Shown: positions 35,293-44,577 of the stretch, in pieces | Numbering within the stretch: the stretch's first letter is position 1 | Layout: the number at the start of each line of letters is the position of its first letter | Assembly (NCBI GenBank): GCA_963665265.2 | Contig: OY762224.2 | Span: forward strand, 3,534,001-3,598,000 | Origin: CAXXHQ01 sp963665265 | GTDB taxonomy: Bacteria > Planctomycetota > Planctomycetia > Pirellulales > Thermoguttaceae | DNA length: 64,000 nt | Direction: 5' to 3' | Translations under genes and position numbers: made by a program | Notes under the pieces: model-generated | Told to the model about the DNA's origin: nothing | Database searches by the model: none | Seen by the model: the letters and a program-made list of their open reading frames with translations, nothing else

Positions 35293-36276
35293 ATGCAGTT
35301 TCCTAAAATATGGAGGAAACCGGCTGTGGATACCGTTTTACATTGGGTCGTGTTCGGCGCGTTCGTTTTCGTCATGCTCACGCTCGACTTGTTCGTCTTT
35401 CATCGAAAGTCGCACACGCCGTCGCTACGAGAATCGGCCTTCTGGACCGTTTTCTGGTGCTGCTTGGCCGCCATTTTCAACGGCCTCATCTGGTATAAAG
35501 ACGGCCCGAAACCGGCCATGGAGTTCCTCACCGGCTACGTCGTCGAATGGTCCCTCTCGATGGACAACGTCTTCGTCTTCGCCGTCATCTTTCGCTTCTT
35601 CCAAGTTCCTTTGCAATTCCAATACCGCGTCCTTTTTTGGGGAATTCTGGGCGCGATTCTGATGCGGCTCGCCTTCGTCCTACTCGGTGCCGCCCTGATC
35701 AACCAATTTCATTGGATCATTCCCGTCTTCGGTTTGTTCCTCCTCTACACGGCCGCAAAACTCGCCCTCCACTCAGATAGCGAAGTCCATCCCGAGAACA
35801 ATATCCTCCTCCGGATCGGCCGCAAGCTGCTTCCCATTTCAAAAGACGGCCATCGAACGCACGACGATTCGTTCCTCGTCATCGAAAACGGCCGTCGCGT
35901 TCTTACTCCGCTGTTTCTCGTCCTCTTGGTCATCGAAAGCACCGACGTGCTTTTCGCCGTCGATAGCGTTCCCGCCATCTTCGGCATCACCCGCGATCCG
36001 TTCATCGTCTTCACGTCAAACATTTTCGCCATCCTTGGCCTGCGCGCGTTGTACTTCCTCTTGGCCGGCGTCATGGATATGTTCAAATATCTCCACTACG
36101 GGCTAAGCGCCGTTCTCGGATTCGTCGGCTTGAATATGGTCGGCGACTATTTCTTCGTTCACGAAGAAAACGACCATCTCGTTCCGATCTGGCTTAAACT
36201 CGCCGTCATCGCCGGTCTGTTGGGCATTTCCGTCGCCGCTTCGATCTTCATCAAATCGCACGAGGAAAAACAATAA
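35293..36276 (+). CDS. TerC family integral membrane protein
   Basis: A 327-residue protein with about nine membrane helices and the TerC family blocks: LDLFVFHRKSH, EWSLSMDNVFVFAVIFRFFQVP, ESTDVLFAVDSVPAIFGITRDPFIVFTSNIFAILGLRALYF (split) and LHYGLSAVLGFVGLNMV. The acidic residues in SMDN and STDVLFAVDS are thought to bind metal; family members export manganese or help with metal loading of secreted enzymes, and some confer tellurite resistance. ATG 35293 is preferred to an upstream in-frame start at 35266. Confidence 0.93.
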   Translation: MQFPKIWRKPAVDTVLHWVVFGAFVFVMLTLDLFVFHRKSHTPSLRESAFWTVFWCCLAAIFNGLIWYKDGPKPAMEFLTGYVVEWSLSMDNVFVFAVIFRFFQVPLQFQYRVLFWGILGAILMRLAFVLLGAALINQFHWIIPVFGLFLLYTAAKLALHSDSEVHPENNILLRIGRKLLPISKDGHRTHDDSFLVIENGRRVLTPLFLVLLVIESTDVLFAVDSVPAIFGITRDPFIVFTSNIFAILGLRALYFLLAGVMDMFKYLHYGLSAVLGFVGLNMVGDYFFVHEENDHLVPIWLKLAVIAGLLGISVAASIFIKSHEEKQ

Positions 36277-36306
36277 GACGGACGGACATTCTCGCCCATC
36301 CGTCTT
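36275..36306 (+). terminator. Hairpin between convergent TerC and TPR genes
   Basis: AAGACGGA and TCCGTCTT form an eight-base inverted repeat that starts at the TerC stop codon and is followed by TTGAA. It lies between two converging genes and probably ends transcription from the left. The T tract is short, so efficiency is uncertain. Confidence 0.5.
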
Positions 36307-36383
36307 TGAAGGCGGCAGACATCTCCTGCTCTCAAACCGGAGCGCCCGGCCGCAAAGCGACTCCGTTCAGTCAGCGATTCGGC

Positions 36384-37835
36384 TCAATCGTCTCCGGCCT
36401 CTAAATCGACGCCCGACTTCTCGGCCATCTTTTCAATCTGCTCCTTCATGCGCGGATTCAGCGCCGATGCCTTGTTCAAATCCTTGGCCGCCTCTTTCTT
36501 CTTACCCGTTTGCGCATAGGCCATCCCCCGCATCATATAGGCGTTGAACATGTTCGGCTTTAGTTCGATCACTTTGCTGAAATCGGCGATGGCGTCGTCC
36601 GCTTTTCCCGATCGCATGTAAACGGCCCCGCGATTCACATACGCCCCCAAATAGTTCGGATTGACCTCGATCGCCTTATTAAAATCGCGTAAGGCGTCGT
36701 CCGGCTTACCGGTCGAGAGCAAGGCGATTCCGCGATTGTTAAAAGCGTCGGCAAAACGCGGCTCAAGCTCCAACGCCCGATCGGCGTCGGCGATCGATTC
36801 CTTAAATTTTCCCGTCATGCCGTTCGCGCTGCTGCGGTTCACATACGCGGCGGCGGACCGCGGATTCAACTCGATCGCCTTGTTCAAGTCGGGCATCGCC
36901 TTGACGGCGTTCCTCGTTTCGCAATAAAACTTGCCTCGATTCACATACGCTTCAACGCTCCGCGGATTCAATTCGACGGCCTTGTTAAACCAATCGAGCG
37001 CGGCGTCGAGTTTGCCGTTCTTAGCGCATTCCAAACCGCGATTGCCGCAAACGGCGCTCTGCACGCCCTTCTTGTCTAAAATTTGAACTCGGCGGTGAAG
37101 CCCGCCGAAGTTTTCCGGTTTTTTGAGCTTCCAATAACTCCCTTCCGCTTCGAAGGCGTCTTCGAAAGAAAAGACGTCGCTTACGCGCGACTTCAACGTC
37201 AGATCGACTTGCATATTTTTGCCGTCCGCAAGATTCACTTTGCACGCGACATGCGCCATGCTCCCCTGCAACGGAATTTGGACATGCTCCCAAACTTGCA
37301 GCCCGTCAACCTTGAGACCAATGGCCTCGCCCAAGAGATAAAAAAGCTGGAGGAACCCGACGCATTGCGACTTTTTATCGCGGACGACGCTCGTCAAGCT
37401 AAAGTACTGGCTGTTTTTCGGCAAATTCGTATCGACGCCGGCGATTGTCTTTTTGATCGCCCCGGCAAGCTCTTCGACGACTTCCTTTTCGACTGCCGCG
37501 CATTGCTCCTGCGTGCTTTTGCCCGCTTTGAGCGCATCGGCCGCCTCGGCAAGCTTTTTTTCCATGGCCGGCAAATTCCAGGACCGTACGAGAGCGACGA
37601 AATCTTGTGCGACCGCGTCCGGATATTCAAACTCCTTCACCGCTTGGTAAATCTTTTTCTCGAAGGCCGAGTAATCCTCCGGCGGCGCGCTTTTGACCGC
37701 GGCCGTAGCAGGTTTTTTCGCCTCGGCCGGCTCTTCGGCCGCCGCGCGAGAGCCAACGCTCCCCTGCAAAATAAACGCCAAAAAGCAAAGCGTCACGACG
37801 GCAATGCGTTTACTCAAATAGAATGCGGTATTCAT
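36384..37835 (-). CDS. Secreted transglutaminase-like/TPR protein
   Basis: A 483-residue exported protein. Signal peptide (IAVVTLCFLAFILQGSVGSRA), a helical part (~30-140), then a transglutaminase-like cysteine-peptidase fold: the nucleophile in SQC-VGFLQLFYLLGEAIGL, the histidine in MAHVACKVNL and the aspartate in MQVDLTLK, in correct order. After it come seven TPR units of the canonical type (DWFNKAVELNPRSVEAYVNR; DFSKVIELKPNMFNAYMM). Proteins combining these two parts are frequent in planctomycetes; a protein-processing or cross-linking role is only inferred. ATG 37835 is the start that gives a signal peptide. Confidence 0.82.
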   Translation of the reverse strand: MNTAFYLSKRIAVVTLCFLAFILQGSVGSRAAAEEPAEAKKPATAAVKSAPPEDYSAFEKKIYQAVKEFEYPDAVAQDFVALVRSWNLPAMEKKLAEAADALKAGKSTQEQCAAVEKEVVEELAGAIKKTIAGVDTNLPKNSQYFSLTSVVRDKKSQCVGFLQLFYLLGEAIGLKVDGLQVWEHVQIPLQGSMAHVACKVNLADGKNMQVDLTLKSRVSDVFSFEDAFEAEGSYWKLKKPENFGGLHRRVQILDKKGVQSAVCGNRGLECAKNGKLDAALDWFNKAVELNPRSVEAYVNRGKFYCETRNAVKAMPDLNKAIELNPRSAAAYVNRSSANGMTGKFKESIADADRALELEPRFADAFNNRGIALLSTGKPDDALRDFNKAIEVNPNYLGAYVNRGAVYMRSGKADDAIADFSKVIELKPNMFNAYMMRGMAYAQTGKKKEAAKDLNKASALNPRMKEQIEKMAEKSGVDLEAGDD

Positions 37836-38082
37836 GTGATCGTCGACGTCCCAATAATTAGGTTGAGCTAGCGTGATGAAGAACAACGACATTATCACGC
37901 TTTTTAAAAAGGGAAGCAACGGCGGAAAGGCCAAGAAGCGGGGTTTTACGCCGAGAATGGCCCGTATCCATGACCTTCGGCGGCAAAGGCCAGGCCGTTT
38001 TATGGTTGAACCTCGCGCAAAGAACACGGAGCAGACGGAACGCTAAGAGCATGCCTGAACTACGTTGCCGTTCCCCAAAAAG

Positions 38083-38110
38083 AAAGGGATCGCGTTTCCG
38101 CGATCCCTTT
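38083..38110 (-). terminator. Rho-independent terminator of the Cys-rich secreted protein gene
   Basis: A perfect 12-base stem AAAGGGATCGCG/CGCGATCCCTTT with a four-base loop. On the minus strand it is followed by CTTTTTGGGG, 36 bases past the stop codon of the minus-strand gene at 38146. Confidence 0.88.
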
Positions 38111-38145
38111 CAAACTTCCCCCCGGAATATCGTTTGCGTCGTCGG

Positions 38146-39654
38146 CTATGGCGCCGCTTGCGCGGTTTGCTTGACCATGAACTGGCCGTTGTCGGCCACG
38201 TTCAACACCGGACGATACGTGCTCCGCCCCACGCAGGCCGCCTCTCGGCCCGGGCACCACACCAAGTTCAGCATCAGGCCCCATGACTCTTTCTCTTGGC
38301 CGCCCGCTGCGCCACGCCCTTCTTTAGGAATCAGGCAGTTGAACGAGTTCTGCAGCGCAAAGTTACCTCCAAGCGGAACCCAGAAATCGGCGCCGATCAA
38401 ACCATCGCCTTCGCCCGTGGCTCCGCCGAAAATTCGGCCGTCGCCGCCGTTCTGGAAGTAATGACGGAAGTAGAGCACGAACTGATCGGTCGGGTCCAAT
38501 TTGCCGTCGATGTTCCGGCCGAAATAGTTCGTCATCCTGTCGGTACTAATGCTATAGGCGCCCGAGTACCCGATCTCGTTGCATTCGCTGAACAACCAAC
38601 CGGTCTCGGTCCGGATCTGTTGCAAGTCGGACGATTGGTAATAGTCGTCGTGCATGTAGTCGAAAACGACGCCCCATTGGATTTCACCTACGTCGGCCCG
38701 GCGGAAGAATCCCGCCGTGACGAAGTACTGGTGACGATCCGCCGTGCGCATGACCGAGTCGCTATTGCTCTGATCGCCGGAGAAATTCGTTTGAATCGCG
38801 GCAAACCCGGCTTGGAATCCGCATCCCCACGGATCGCCCAAGGGGGCGCCGAAGTTGAAGCCTTCATCAAAGCCGAAGTTGCCGTTCTTGCCGTTGTCGC
38901 GAGGTCCCTTGAATCCAACCGCTCCGCCGAACGCCTGAAACGTTCGATTTTCCCAATTACCTAACAAACAAGGGAAGCAACTTCCTCCGCCAAAACAATC
39001 GCCGCCGTCGCTAAATCCGCAGTCCCCGGAATCGCAAGTACCGCACGAGCCTCCTTCGCCGCCGGCATACGGTCCGTCGGAAGCCAAAGGCTCAAAGTTC
39101 GTCGCATCGGGCGCCGGAATCTCTTCCGGAGAGCCTTCTTCGCGATTAAGAGCCCGACCTGCATTCGATCGTGCCGAGGTCGGAGCCTCGGCGCTCGCTT
39201 GACGGACCCTATAACCATTGCTCGGATAGCGTTCAGCCAACCGATAGCTCTGTCCGTCGTACGGCGAACGTCCTGCCGCATGTTGCCCGTTGCCGCGCAA
39301 ACGTCGCTCTTCGTACTGAGCGCGACGTTCGTCGTATTGCCCTTGGTAGCGACGTTCCTCATACTGCCCATACCGTGAGTCGCCGCGCCCGTTGTAGCCC
39401 TGATAGCCGCCTTGGCCGTTCGATGATCGTCCCTCGCGATCCCCCCGATACGCTTGATAGGCTCGTCGATCATCGTTCCCCGAAGGACGCAAATCCTTTT
39501 GCGGCTGAACAGACCGTTCCTGCCAGACGTCACTTTCGGCGTCCGATTGGCCGACCGGACCGTTATAATACTCTTGAGCTTGAACGGCGCCGGCGCAAAG
39601 AGTCGCCGTGAGGAATGTCCAGCTGAACGTTAGGAATGCCTTATGAAGCGTCAT
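38146..39654 (-). CDS. Secreted Cys-rich, beta-barrel-like protein
   Basis: A 502-residue exported protein. Signal peptide (FLTFSWTFLTATLCAGAVQAQ); a Tyr/Arg/Gln/Gly-rich low-complexity region (YEERRYQGQYDERRAQYEER); a short Cys/Gly/Asp cluster (GSCGTCDSGDCGFSDGGDC); and a C-terminal ~290 residues of alternating polar/hydrophobic strands with aromatic ends (WGVVFDYMHDDYYQSSDL, DQFVLYFRHYFQNGGDGR), which suggests an outer-membrane barrel. The layout resembles planctomycete-specific surface proteins; I do not name a family with certainty. GAGGTG stands six bases before ATG 39654, and a terminator follows. Confidence 0.72.
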   Translation of the reverse strand: MTLHKAFLTFSWTFLTATLCAGAVQAQEYYNGPVGQSDAESDVWQERSVQPQKDLRPSGNDDRRAYQAYRGDREGRSSNGQGGYQGYNGRGDSRYGQYEERRYQGQYDERRAQYEERRLRGNGQHAAGRSPYDGQSYRLAERYPSNGYRVRQASAEAPTSARSNAGRALNREEGSPEEIPAPDATNFEPLASDGPYAGGEGGSCGTCDSGDCGFSDGGDCFGGGSCFPCLLGNWENRTFQAFGGAVGFKGPRDNGKNGNFGFDEGFNFGAPLGDPWGCGFQAGFAAIQTNFSGDQSNSDSVMRTADRHQYFVTAGFFRRADVGEIQWGVVFDYMHDDYYQSSDLQQIRTETGWLFSECNEIGYSGAYSISTDRMTNYFGRNIDGKLDPTDQFVLYFRHYFQNGGDGRIFGGATGEGDGLIGADFWVPLGGNFALQNSFNCLIPKEGRGAAGGQEKESWGLMLNLVWCPGREAACVGRSTYRPVLNVADNGQFMVKQTAQAAP

Positions 39655-40007
39655 GTCGCACCTCAAAAACCTGGGGGGATTATCCATAATCCGCCTAATA
39701 ACATCTCGACGCCGCTAAGTATCGATCCGTTAAACTCAAAACTTTCGGAAAAGTCACCAAAAATCGGCAATGTTTCCGTATATACCCCAAACCTCCACTT
39801 TTCCGCTAAATAAACTCGTCACACAACCAACAATGCGTAAAATAGAAAAACTGAAAAAAGCAAGGTCGTATGAAACAAGATGGCAAAATCGCCCGATGCA
39901 CAGACCTAGCTAGTCCCCCTCCACCAACCAAACTAGCCCTACCACGCGATATCACCCATCATAATATTGCTAGAACGCAGTTGCGCGCTGGTCGATAAAG
40001 GAGAATC
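39655..40007. other. AT-richer intergenic region between divergent genes
   Basis: A 350-base gap between the divergent Cys-rich protein gene and the phosphatase gene. It is clearly poorer in GC than its flanks and should hold both promoters. No coding frame, RNA gene or clear repeat is seen. It ends with AAAGGAGAATC, a strong ribosome site for the phosphatase. Confidence 0.5.
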
Positions 40008-40676
40008 ATGGATAAAGCAAGAACTATAGCCGTCGGCGACATTCATGGATGCCTCAAAGCCTTGAACGTCCTCCTCGAGGCCCTCGAGCCGCAACCCAAA
40101 GACACCATAGTCACCCTTGGCGACTATGTCGATCGCGGCGAGAACTGCCGAGGAACGCTCGACCGGCTTTTGAAGCTCGAAACGGAATGTCACTTAATTC
40201 CGTTACTCGGCAACCATGACGACATCCTGCTCGACGTCCATGCCGGCGGTGACGATCTACGTCTGAACTGGCTCGGTTTCGGCGGTCGGGCGACCTTACG
40301 GTCTTACAAAACGACTGACGTTCGCAAAATTCCCGCCCGACACATTGACTTCCTTCGCCGCTGCAAGCTGTTCCACGAAACGAAGACGCACATCTTCATC
40401 CACGGAAGCTATTTACCCAACTTACCGATGGTCGAGCAACCGCGTCAGACGCTCCTCTGGGGCAAGATGCGGCCCCAGCCCCCCGCCAAGCATCGATCAG
40501 GAAAGACGGTCATCGTCGGACACACCGCCCAACGCGACGGAAAGATTCTCGACGCCGGACATCTCCTCTGCATCGACACTTGCTGCTACGGCGACGGCTG
40601 GTTGACGGCCCTCGACGTGAAAACCGGCAACGTCTGGCAAGCCAATCGCCAAGGCAAACTCCGCGCCACGAAATAG
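40008..40676 (+). CDS. Serine/threonine protein phosphatase or ApaH-like metallophosphatase (PPP family)
   Basis: A 222-residue enzyme with all PPP-family metal-binding motifs in order: GDIHG (~10-14), GDYVDRG, GNHD, a histidine in FIHGSY and the final GHT. It would use two metal ions to hydrolyse phosphate esters; members act on phosphoproteins or diadenosine tetraphosphate, and the length fits the small bacterial type (PrpA/PrpB-like). The AAAGGAG before ATG 40008 is the clearest ribosome site in the host part. It has no operon partner. Confidence 0.92.
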   Translation: MDKARTIAVGDIHGCLKALNVLLEALEPQPKDTIVTLGDYVDRGENCRGTLDRLLKLETECHLIPLLGNHDDILLDVHAGGDDLRLNWLGFGGRATLRSYKTTDVRKIPARHIDFLRRCKLFHETKTHIFIHGSYLPNLPMVEQPRQTLLWGKMRPQPPAKHRSGKTVIVGHTAQRDGKILDAGHLLCIDTCCYGDGWLTALDVKTGNVWQANRQGKLRATK

Positions 40677-40700
40677 CAGTAGGCACGCTCCGTGTGCGTC
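40676..40700 (-). repeat. REP-like palindrome, minus orientation
   Basis: Read on the minus strand, GCACAC-GGA-GCGTGC followed by CTACTGC: a six-base stem with one G-T pair and the same trailing CTAC as the elements at 3098-3225 and 10840-10900. It begins at the phosphatase stop codon. Confidence 0.5.
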
Positions 40701-40798
40701 CGTCAAGCGTAACGAGGCGGCCGGAGGCTTGAACTGGGACGTGAGGCAAGTACCATCGCGGACAAGCCGCCAACCTTGCAAGCGCCGCCGCAGTCCGG

Positions 40799-43700
40799 TT
40801 AGGTCTTCGTTTCTCGCTTCGGCGAGAGCACGGGAAAGGGGAGGGGAGTCAAATTCGTTTCGCCCGACGCCTCTTTCGGACCGCGCCATGTCCGCGTCCA
40901 TTCGTCCCACGACAACGCAAACTCACGAAAAGAAAGCTCCGATAGTTTACGCGGCTTCAGCGAACCGTTCCATGATCCGAAAATCAACTTGGGCTCGGCC
41001 ATTTCATCTTCGCCGAACTCGTAGATCGCCTTCGACTCGAAATGCCGATCAAGCCAAACGACGATCCCGTTCTTATCCAAATCGTAGCAGGGGAGAGGAG
41101 AGGGCAACGCCGCTTCGATCTGTTGGCGAACAGCCTCGACGCCGCAGCTAAGGTAGAATCCTAACAACGCCCGGGAAATCGCTTCGCGTCGCTCGTCGGG
41201 CAATCGTTCCGCCCACCCCGCCTGCGCCGCGCATGCCGCGAAAACGCCCCCCACGCATTCAAAACGAACGATCAACGCCTCGGCCATCTCTTTATCTTCG
41301 CCGCAACCGATCTCAAGCGAAATCACGTTCGAGGTCAAATAAATCCGATGCAGCCGCAAATCGTAGCGGACGCTTCGATCGCTCATCTCAAAATACTTTA
41401 ACAAATCGCGCTCGACGAACCGTCGCACCGACTCTTCGACGTGATGCAGGGCCGCCAGATTTTTCCGCACCGGCCCCCATTGGCCCGTCCGACGCGCCTT
41501 GCGATCCGCGCTCCGTAGCTTCGCGTAGAGCTTGGGGATCGTTCCCGAATGAAAGCCCGGCTTCAACAATCGGCTCATCGTTTCGCCGTGCCCGCCGACC
41601 GGCGACGGATGCAAATTTTTATACCGATTCGCCTCGTATAACCGCCAATTTTCTTTTAATTCCCAGACAAGGAAACCGAACACTCCGGGGGTGCAAAAGA
41701 TGATCGCGCTCGCAATGGTCCAGGCGAACTCTCCTTCCATGTGCGTGCTTTGCACGAGAACCGTCTTAAAGGCCGGGATCAATGGAAGTAGCATCTTGTG
41801 CGACACCGTGACCACGGGAAAATGCTTAATCGGGTTAATCTGCGGCTCGATCAGCAGCGTCACGCAAAACCGAACGACGTAGGCCACTCCCGCCCACAAC
41901 GTTCCGAAAACCGCCTTCGCCGGCAACGCCCACTCTCCGTCGCCGCTTTTAAACCGCAACCACTCGTCGACGCTATACGTCAACCGCTCGATTCCCTCGA
42001 CCACGCCGCGAAAGAAGTCGAATACGGCCCAGAAAATGCCGACGATCATCCGCCAACCGTAACGCCTCCAATTTTGCAGCGCCCAATCCGCCGCAATCTC
42101 CTCCAAAACGCGTCCGGGCTTCGAATTCAACAACAGATTCAAGGCCAAAAAGATTTCCGCTACAGAAATCAAAGAGGCTCGTCCCGCATCACCTTTCGCA
42201 AATACCAGCAAACCGATCCATGTAAAAACCGCCGGCTTGGCGACGTATCGCATCGTCGCAAGAAACCATCGGTCGTGCAATATTTTCTGCACCCAATCCG
42301 AACGGACGAAGTTCCAAACCGGTTCAAAAACAAATTCTCGAAATTTCGCACAACCAAATTTCGTCCCGCTCCAAACACCGCGTCGAAACCCCGCTGAGTT
42401 CACTAATCCGCATAAAAACGCGCCGAGCGAGAAAATGACGATCGGCATTTCCAAGCCATGCACGTCGCCGTAAATCATGTGAACCAAATGATACAGGCCC
42501 AGCAAAATCATATACGCTCCGCCGAACGGGACCGCGACGAAGCGAGTGAACAACCGCCCGTTATTCGTGCCAAACCCCAGCGAGCTAATCCGCTGCATCC
42601 AGCGCAGATAAAACTCGGCCGGCCGATAGACCCCATCGAGTTTCTCGCCCATTAGGACGTTCGCCCGCAACAACATATCGCCCAATACGACGTCGCTCCA
42701 ACCGTGCAGATCTGGCAGCTTCATATTGCTCCGCGAGATCGCGTCGCGCAAATCGCCCAACGACAAATACCCGCTCTTCACCGCTTGATCGAGCAACTCT
42801 TCGATCAGTTTGTCTCGGGCGATTCGTTCCGGAGCGTTAGCCGGCGTCAGGCCCGAGGCGTCCAGCGCCTCGACGATCTTTGGTCGGAATCGATCCCGCG
42901 CCGCCGATTCGACTCGTTCAATCGCGTCGTCCAACAGCGAAGCCAGAGTCAACCGTCGCTCGTCCGAAATCCTCGTCGCCGCCAATTTGCCTCTGGCGCT
43001 TTGTAGCCGTTGCGAGAGAAGCAACTCACGACGGTTCACGACGCGTCGTTTCAGCGGCTCCCGCCCGAACGACTGCGCCCATCGATACACGTCCAAGCGA
43101 TAAACGTCCCGTTCATGATCCAAGCAAATTTTCTGCAAATCGTAGAGCAAACGCGCTTCGGGCGTCCAATACCCCGTCGCGCTAAACTTGACCAGCGCCA
43201 ACAGCGACTCATGCCAGGAGTGCGGTTCTTGCTCCGGCAACTCCAAGGCCGCATGCAAACGCGCAATCAATCGATTCACGTCGTTTTTAACGGCGGAGCG
43301 AATCCGCGGAAGAAAATCGGGCGGCGCGTAACGCAAGGCCTTCGCATGATTGATTAACGAGCGAACGACGTTTCCCGCCGCCGAAGGACGTTGCGCCTTT
43401 CGCACGTAGCGCTGGAATTCCGCCTCCGAGGGCTCAACTTGCCGAAGAGCCGGGCGCTCCGGTCCGTCGTCGGTCAAAAACCAAGCCGCGTCGTCCTCAA
43501 CCGCCTCATGCTCCGAAGGATCGACCGCTCCCATCGGACGAGTCGCCTTGAAAATCTTGTCTGCCTCGACGTCGCGACCTACTATTTCCGTCACCGCGTC
43601 CCAAGCGCCCAAGCCGGGAAAACTACGCGCTAACTGACTCGGCGAAAAATAGCGCCGCTCGAAAAAGACCGCCGCGAATTCCTCATAAATCGTCGCATCA

Positions 43701-44191
43701 TCGCGAGGCGGCAACAGCATGTTCTCTTGTTGCAAGACGGAGCGTACCTCGTCGAACGCCGTTTCGCCAATTTCGTGAATCCGTTTCTGAACTACCGACG
43801 GCGATAGAAACCCCAAGATGAAGTTGCGACGAACGGCCAAATGAAGCCGTGCATGAAACAGCATTCGCCAATACTCGCCCAAAATCTCCTCGGGCGTCGC
43901 CGACTCTAATTGCGAAAGACTCGGCTCGGCCAAAAGAATCAACGTCTCGGGAAGTTCGCATCCCTCGCGCAACCCCAATTCGTCATAATCGGCGATTGAT
44001 AAAGCCGCCTCGCGCGAAACGAAGAAGTTTTTTTGATGAGGGACTCGAAATGCGAAACTCGTGATTCGGCAGCTTTCTTTGATTACTCGCCGCAAGATCC
44101 GCGCAGGCACGATGAGCGCAGCCGGATCGGTCATCCGCATCCGCCATCGCAACTCATCCATCGAAAGCCGCAAAATGCGTCCGCTGTCCAT
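40799..44191 (-). CDS. Very large polytopic membrane protein of unknown function
   Basis: A 1130-residue protein, the largest in the window. Residues 1 to ~480 are soluble and mostly helical (with an acidic patch, EHEAVEDDAAWFLTDDGPER); about six membrane helices follow in the middle (FVAVPFGGAYMILLGLYHLV, MPIVIFSLGAFLCGLV, PAVFTWIGLLVFA, MIVGIFWAVFDFF, VFGTLWAGVAYVVRFCVTLL, ASAIIFCTPGVFGFLVW); the last ~330 residues are soluble again. No catalytic motif is visible. ATG 44191 is chosen as the start; upstream in-frame codons reach 44449 but run through the tRNA-like sequence and cannot all be coding. It directly flanks the prophage. Confidence 0.75.
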   Translation of the reverse strand: MDSGRILRLSMDELRWRMRMTDPAALIVPARILRRVIKESCRITSFAFRVPHQKNFFVSREAALSIADYDELGLREGCELPETLILLAEPSLSQLESATPEEILGEYWRMLFHARLHLAVRRNFILGFLSPSVVQKRIHEIGETAFDEVRSVLQQENMLLPPRDDATIYEEFAAVFFERRYFSPSQLARSFPGLGAWDAVTEIVGRDVEADKIFKATRPMGAVDPSEHEAVEDDAAWFLTDDGPERPALRQVEPSEAEFQRYVRKAQRPSAAGNVVRSLINHAKALRYAPPDFLPRIRSAVKNDVNRLIARLHAALELPEQEPHSWHESLLALVKFSATGYWTPEARLLYDLQKICLDHERDVYRLDVYRWAQSFGREPLKRRVVNRRELLLSQRLQSARGKLAATRISDERRLTLASLLDDAIERVESAARDRFRPKIVEALDASGLTPANAPERIARDKLIEELLDQAVKSGYLSLGDLRDAISRSNMKLPDLHGWSDVVLGDMLLRANVLMGEKLDGVYRPAEFYLRWMQRISSLGFGTNNGRLFTRFVAVPFGGAYMILLGLYHLVHMIYGDVHGLEMPIVIFSLGAFLCGLVNSAGFRRGVWSGTKFGCAKFREFVFEPVWNFVRSDWVQKILHDRWFLATMRYVAKPAVFTWIGLLVFAKGDAGRASLISVAEIFLALNLLLNSKPGRVLEEIAADWALQNWRRYGWRMIVGIFWAVFDFFRGVVEGIERLTYSVDEWLRFKSGDGEWALPAKAVFGTLWAGVAYVVRFCVTLLIEPQINPIKHFPVVTVSHKMLLPLIPAFKTVLVQSTHMEGEFAWTIASAIIFCTPGVFGFLVWELKENWRLYEANRYKNLHPSPVGGHGETMSRLLKPGFHSGTIPKLYAKLRSADRKARRTGQWGPVRKNLAALHHVEESVRRFVERDLLKYFEMSDRSVRYDLRLHRIYLTSNVISLEIGCGEDKEMAEALIVRFECVGGVFAACAAQAGWAERLPDERREAISRALLGFYLSCGVEAVRQQIEAALPSPLPCYDLDKNGIVVWLDRHFESKAIYEFGEDEMAEPKLIFGSWNGSLKPRKLSELSFREFALSWDEWTRTWRGPKEASGETNLTPLPFPVLSPKRETKT

Positions 44192-44389
44192 TTTCGCTTT
44201 GCGATCGCCCTCCTCGGCGGGTTGAAATCCATGCAACGCAAAAGCCCCCTTTAATATCGCCCAAAAATTGGCATTTTGAAAGGGGCTAAAATTGCCGCAA
44301 CTCCTTTTTCCAGCCCGAACTTCCGGCGCCCGATTGACCGCCCCCGTAAACCGCATTAAACTTAGTGTCCTTGCTTGCGAGGCAAGTAT

Positions 44390-44428
44390 GTCCCCGTAGC
44401 CCAATTGGATAAAACCTCCGAGGCTATC
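44390..44428 (+). tRNA. tRNA-Arg-like 5' fragment (broken)
   Basis: GTCCCCG-TA-GCCCAATTGGATA is a textbook tRNA 5' half (acceptor strand, T8-A9, D-arm with GG). It is followed by CCTCCGAGG, which looks like an anticodon loop around CCG (Arg) but with several bases missing before it; the D-stem no longer pairs and no T-arm follows at the right distance. A matching 3' acceptor strand CGGGGAC occurs only at 44568-44574. It is best read as a tRNA-Arg remnant at the phage attachment site. Confidence 0.45.
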
Positions 44429-44434
44429 TAACTC

Positions 44435-44577
44435 CTTACGGCACAACACTTTTCGCTATAAAAAAGATTTTTGAAAATCGCCGTAAGTCCTTATTTTTGA
44501 CCTTTTTTGACCGCCGTTAAATGCCAGATTAAATGCCAGGGTTTTTGTCCCCGTAAGTCGATTCCTACGGGGACAAA
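44435..44577. repeat. Short repeat cluster, candidate attachment-site arms
   Basis: Within 145 bases lie: CTTACGGC/GCCGTAAG (44435-44442 and 44480-44487, inverted); two TTTTGACC copies (about 44493-44512); two TTAAATGCCAG copies 12 bases apart (44517-44527, 44529-44539); and a perfect 12-base hairpin TTTGTCCCCGTA/TACGGGGACAAA (44544-44555 and 44566-44577) whose arm repeats the GTCCCCGTA of the tRNA-like fragment. Such nested repeats are typical of integrase-binding att regions. Confidence 0.5.

Noticed and set aside
44390..44577. tRNA gene interrupted by a group I intron
   Set aside because: The extra ~110 bases are too few for a group I intron, the D-stem does not pair and the T-arm is defective; a broken tRNA at an att site explains it better.
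44544..44577. Rho-independent terminator
   Set aside because: The 12-bp hairpin is not followed by a T tract on either strand; it is kept as a repeat.
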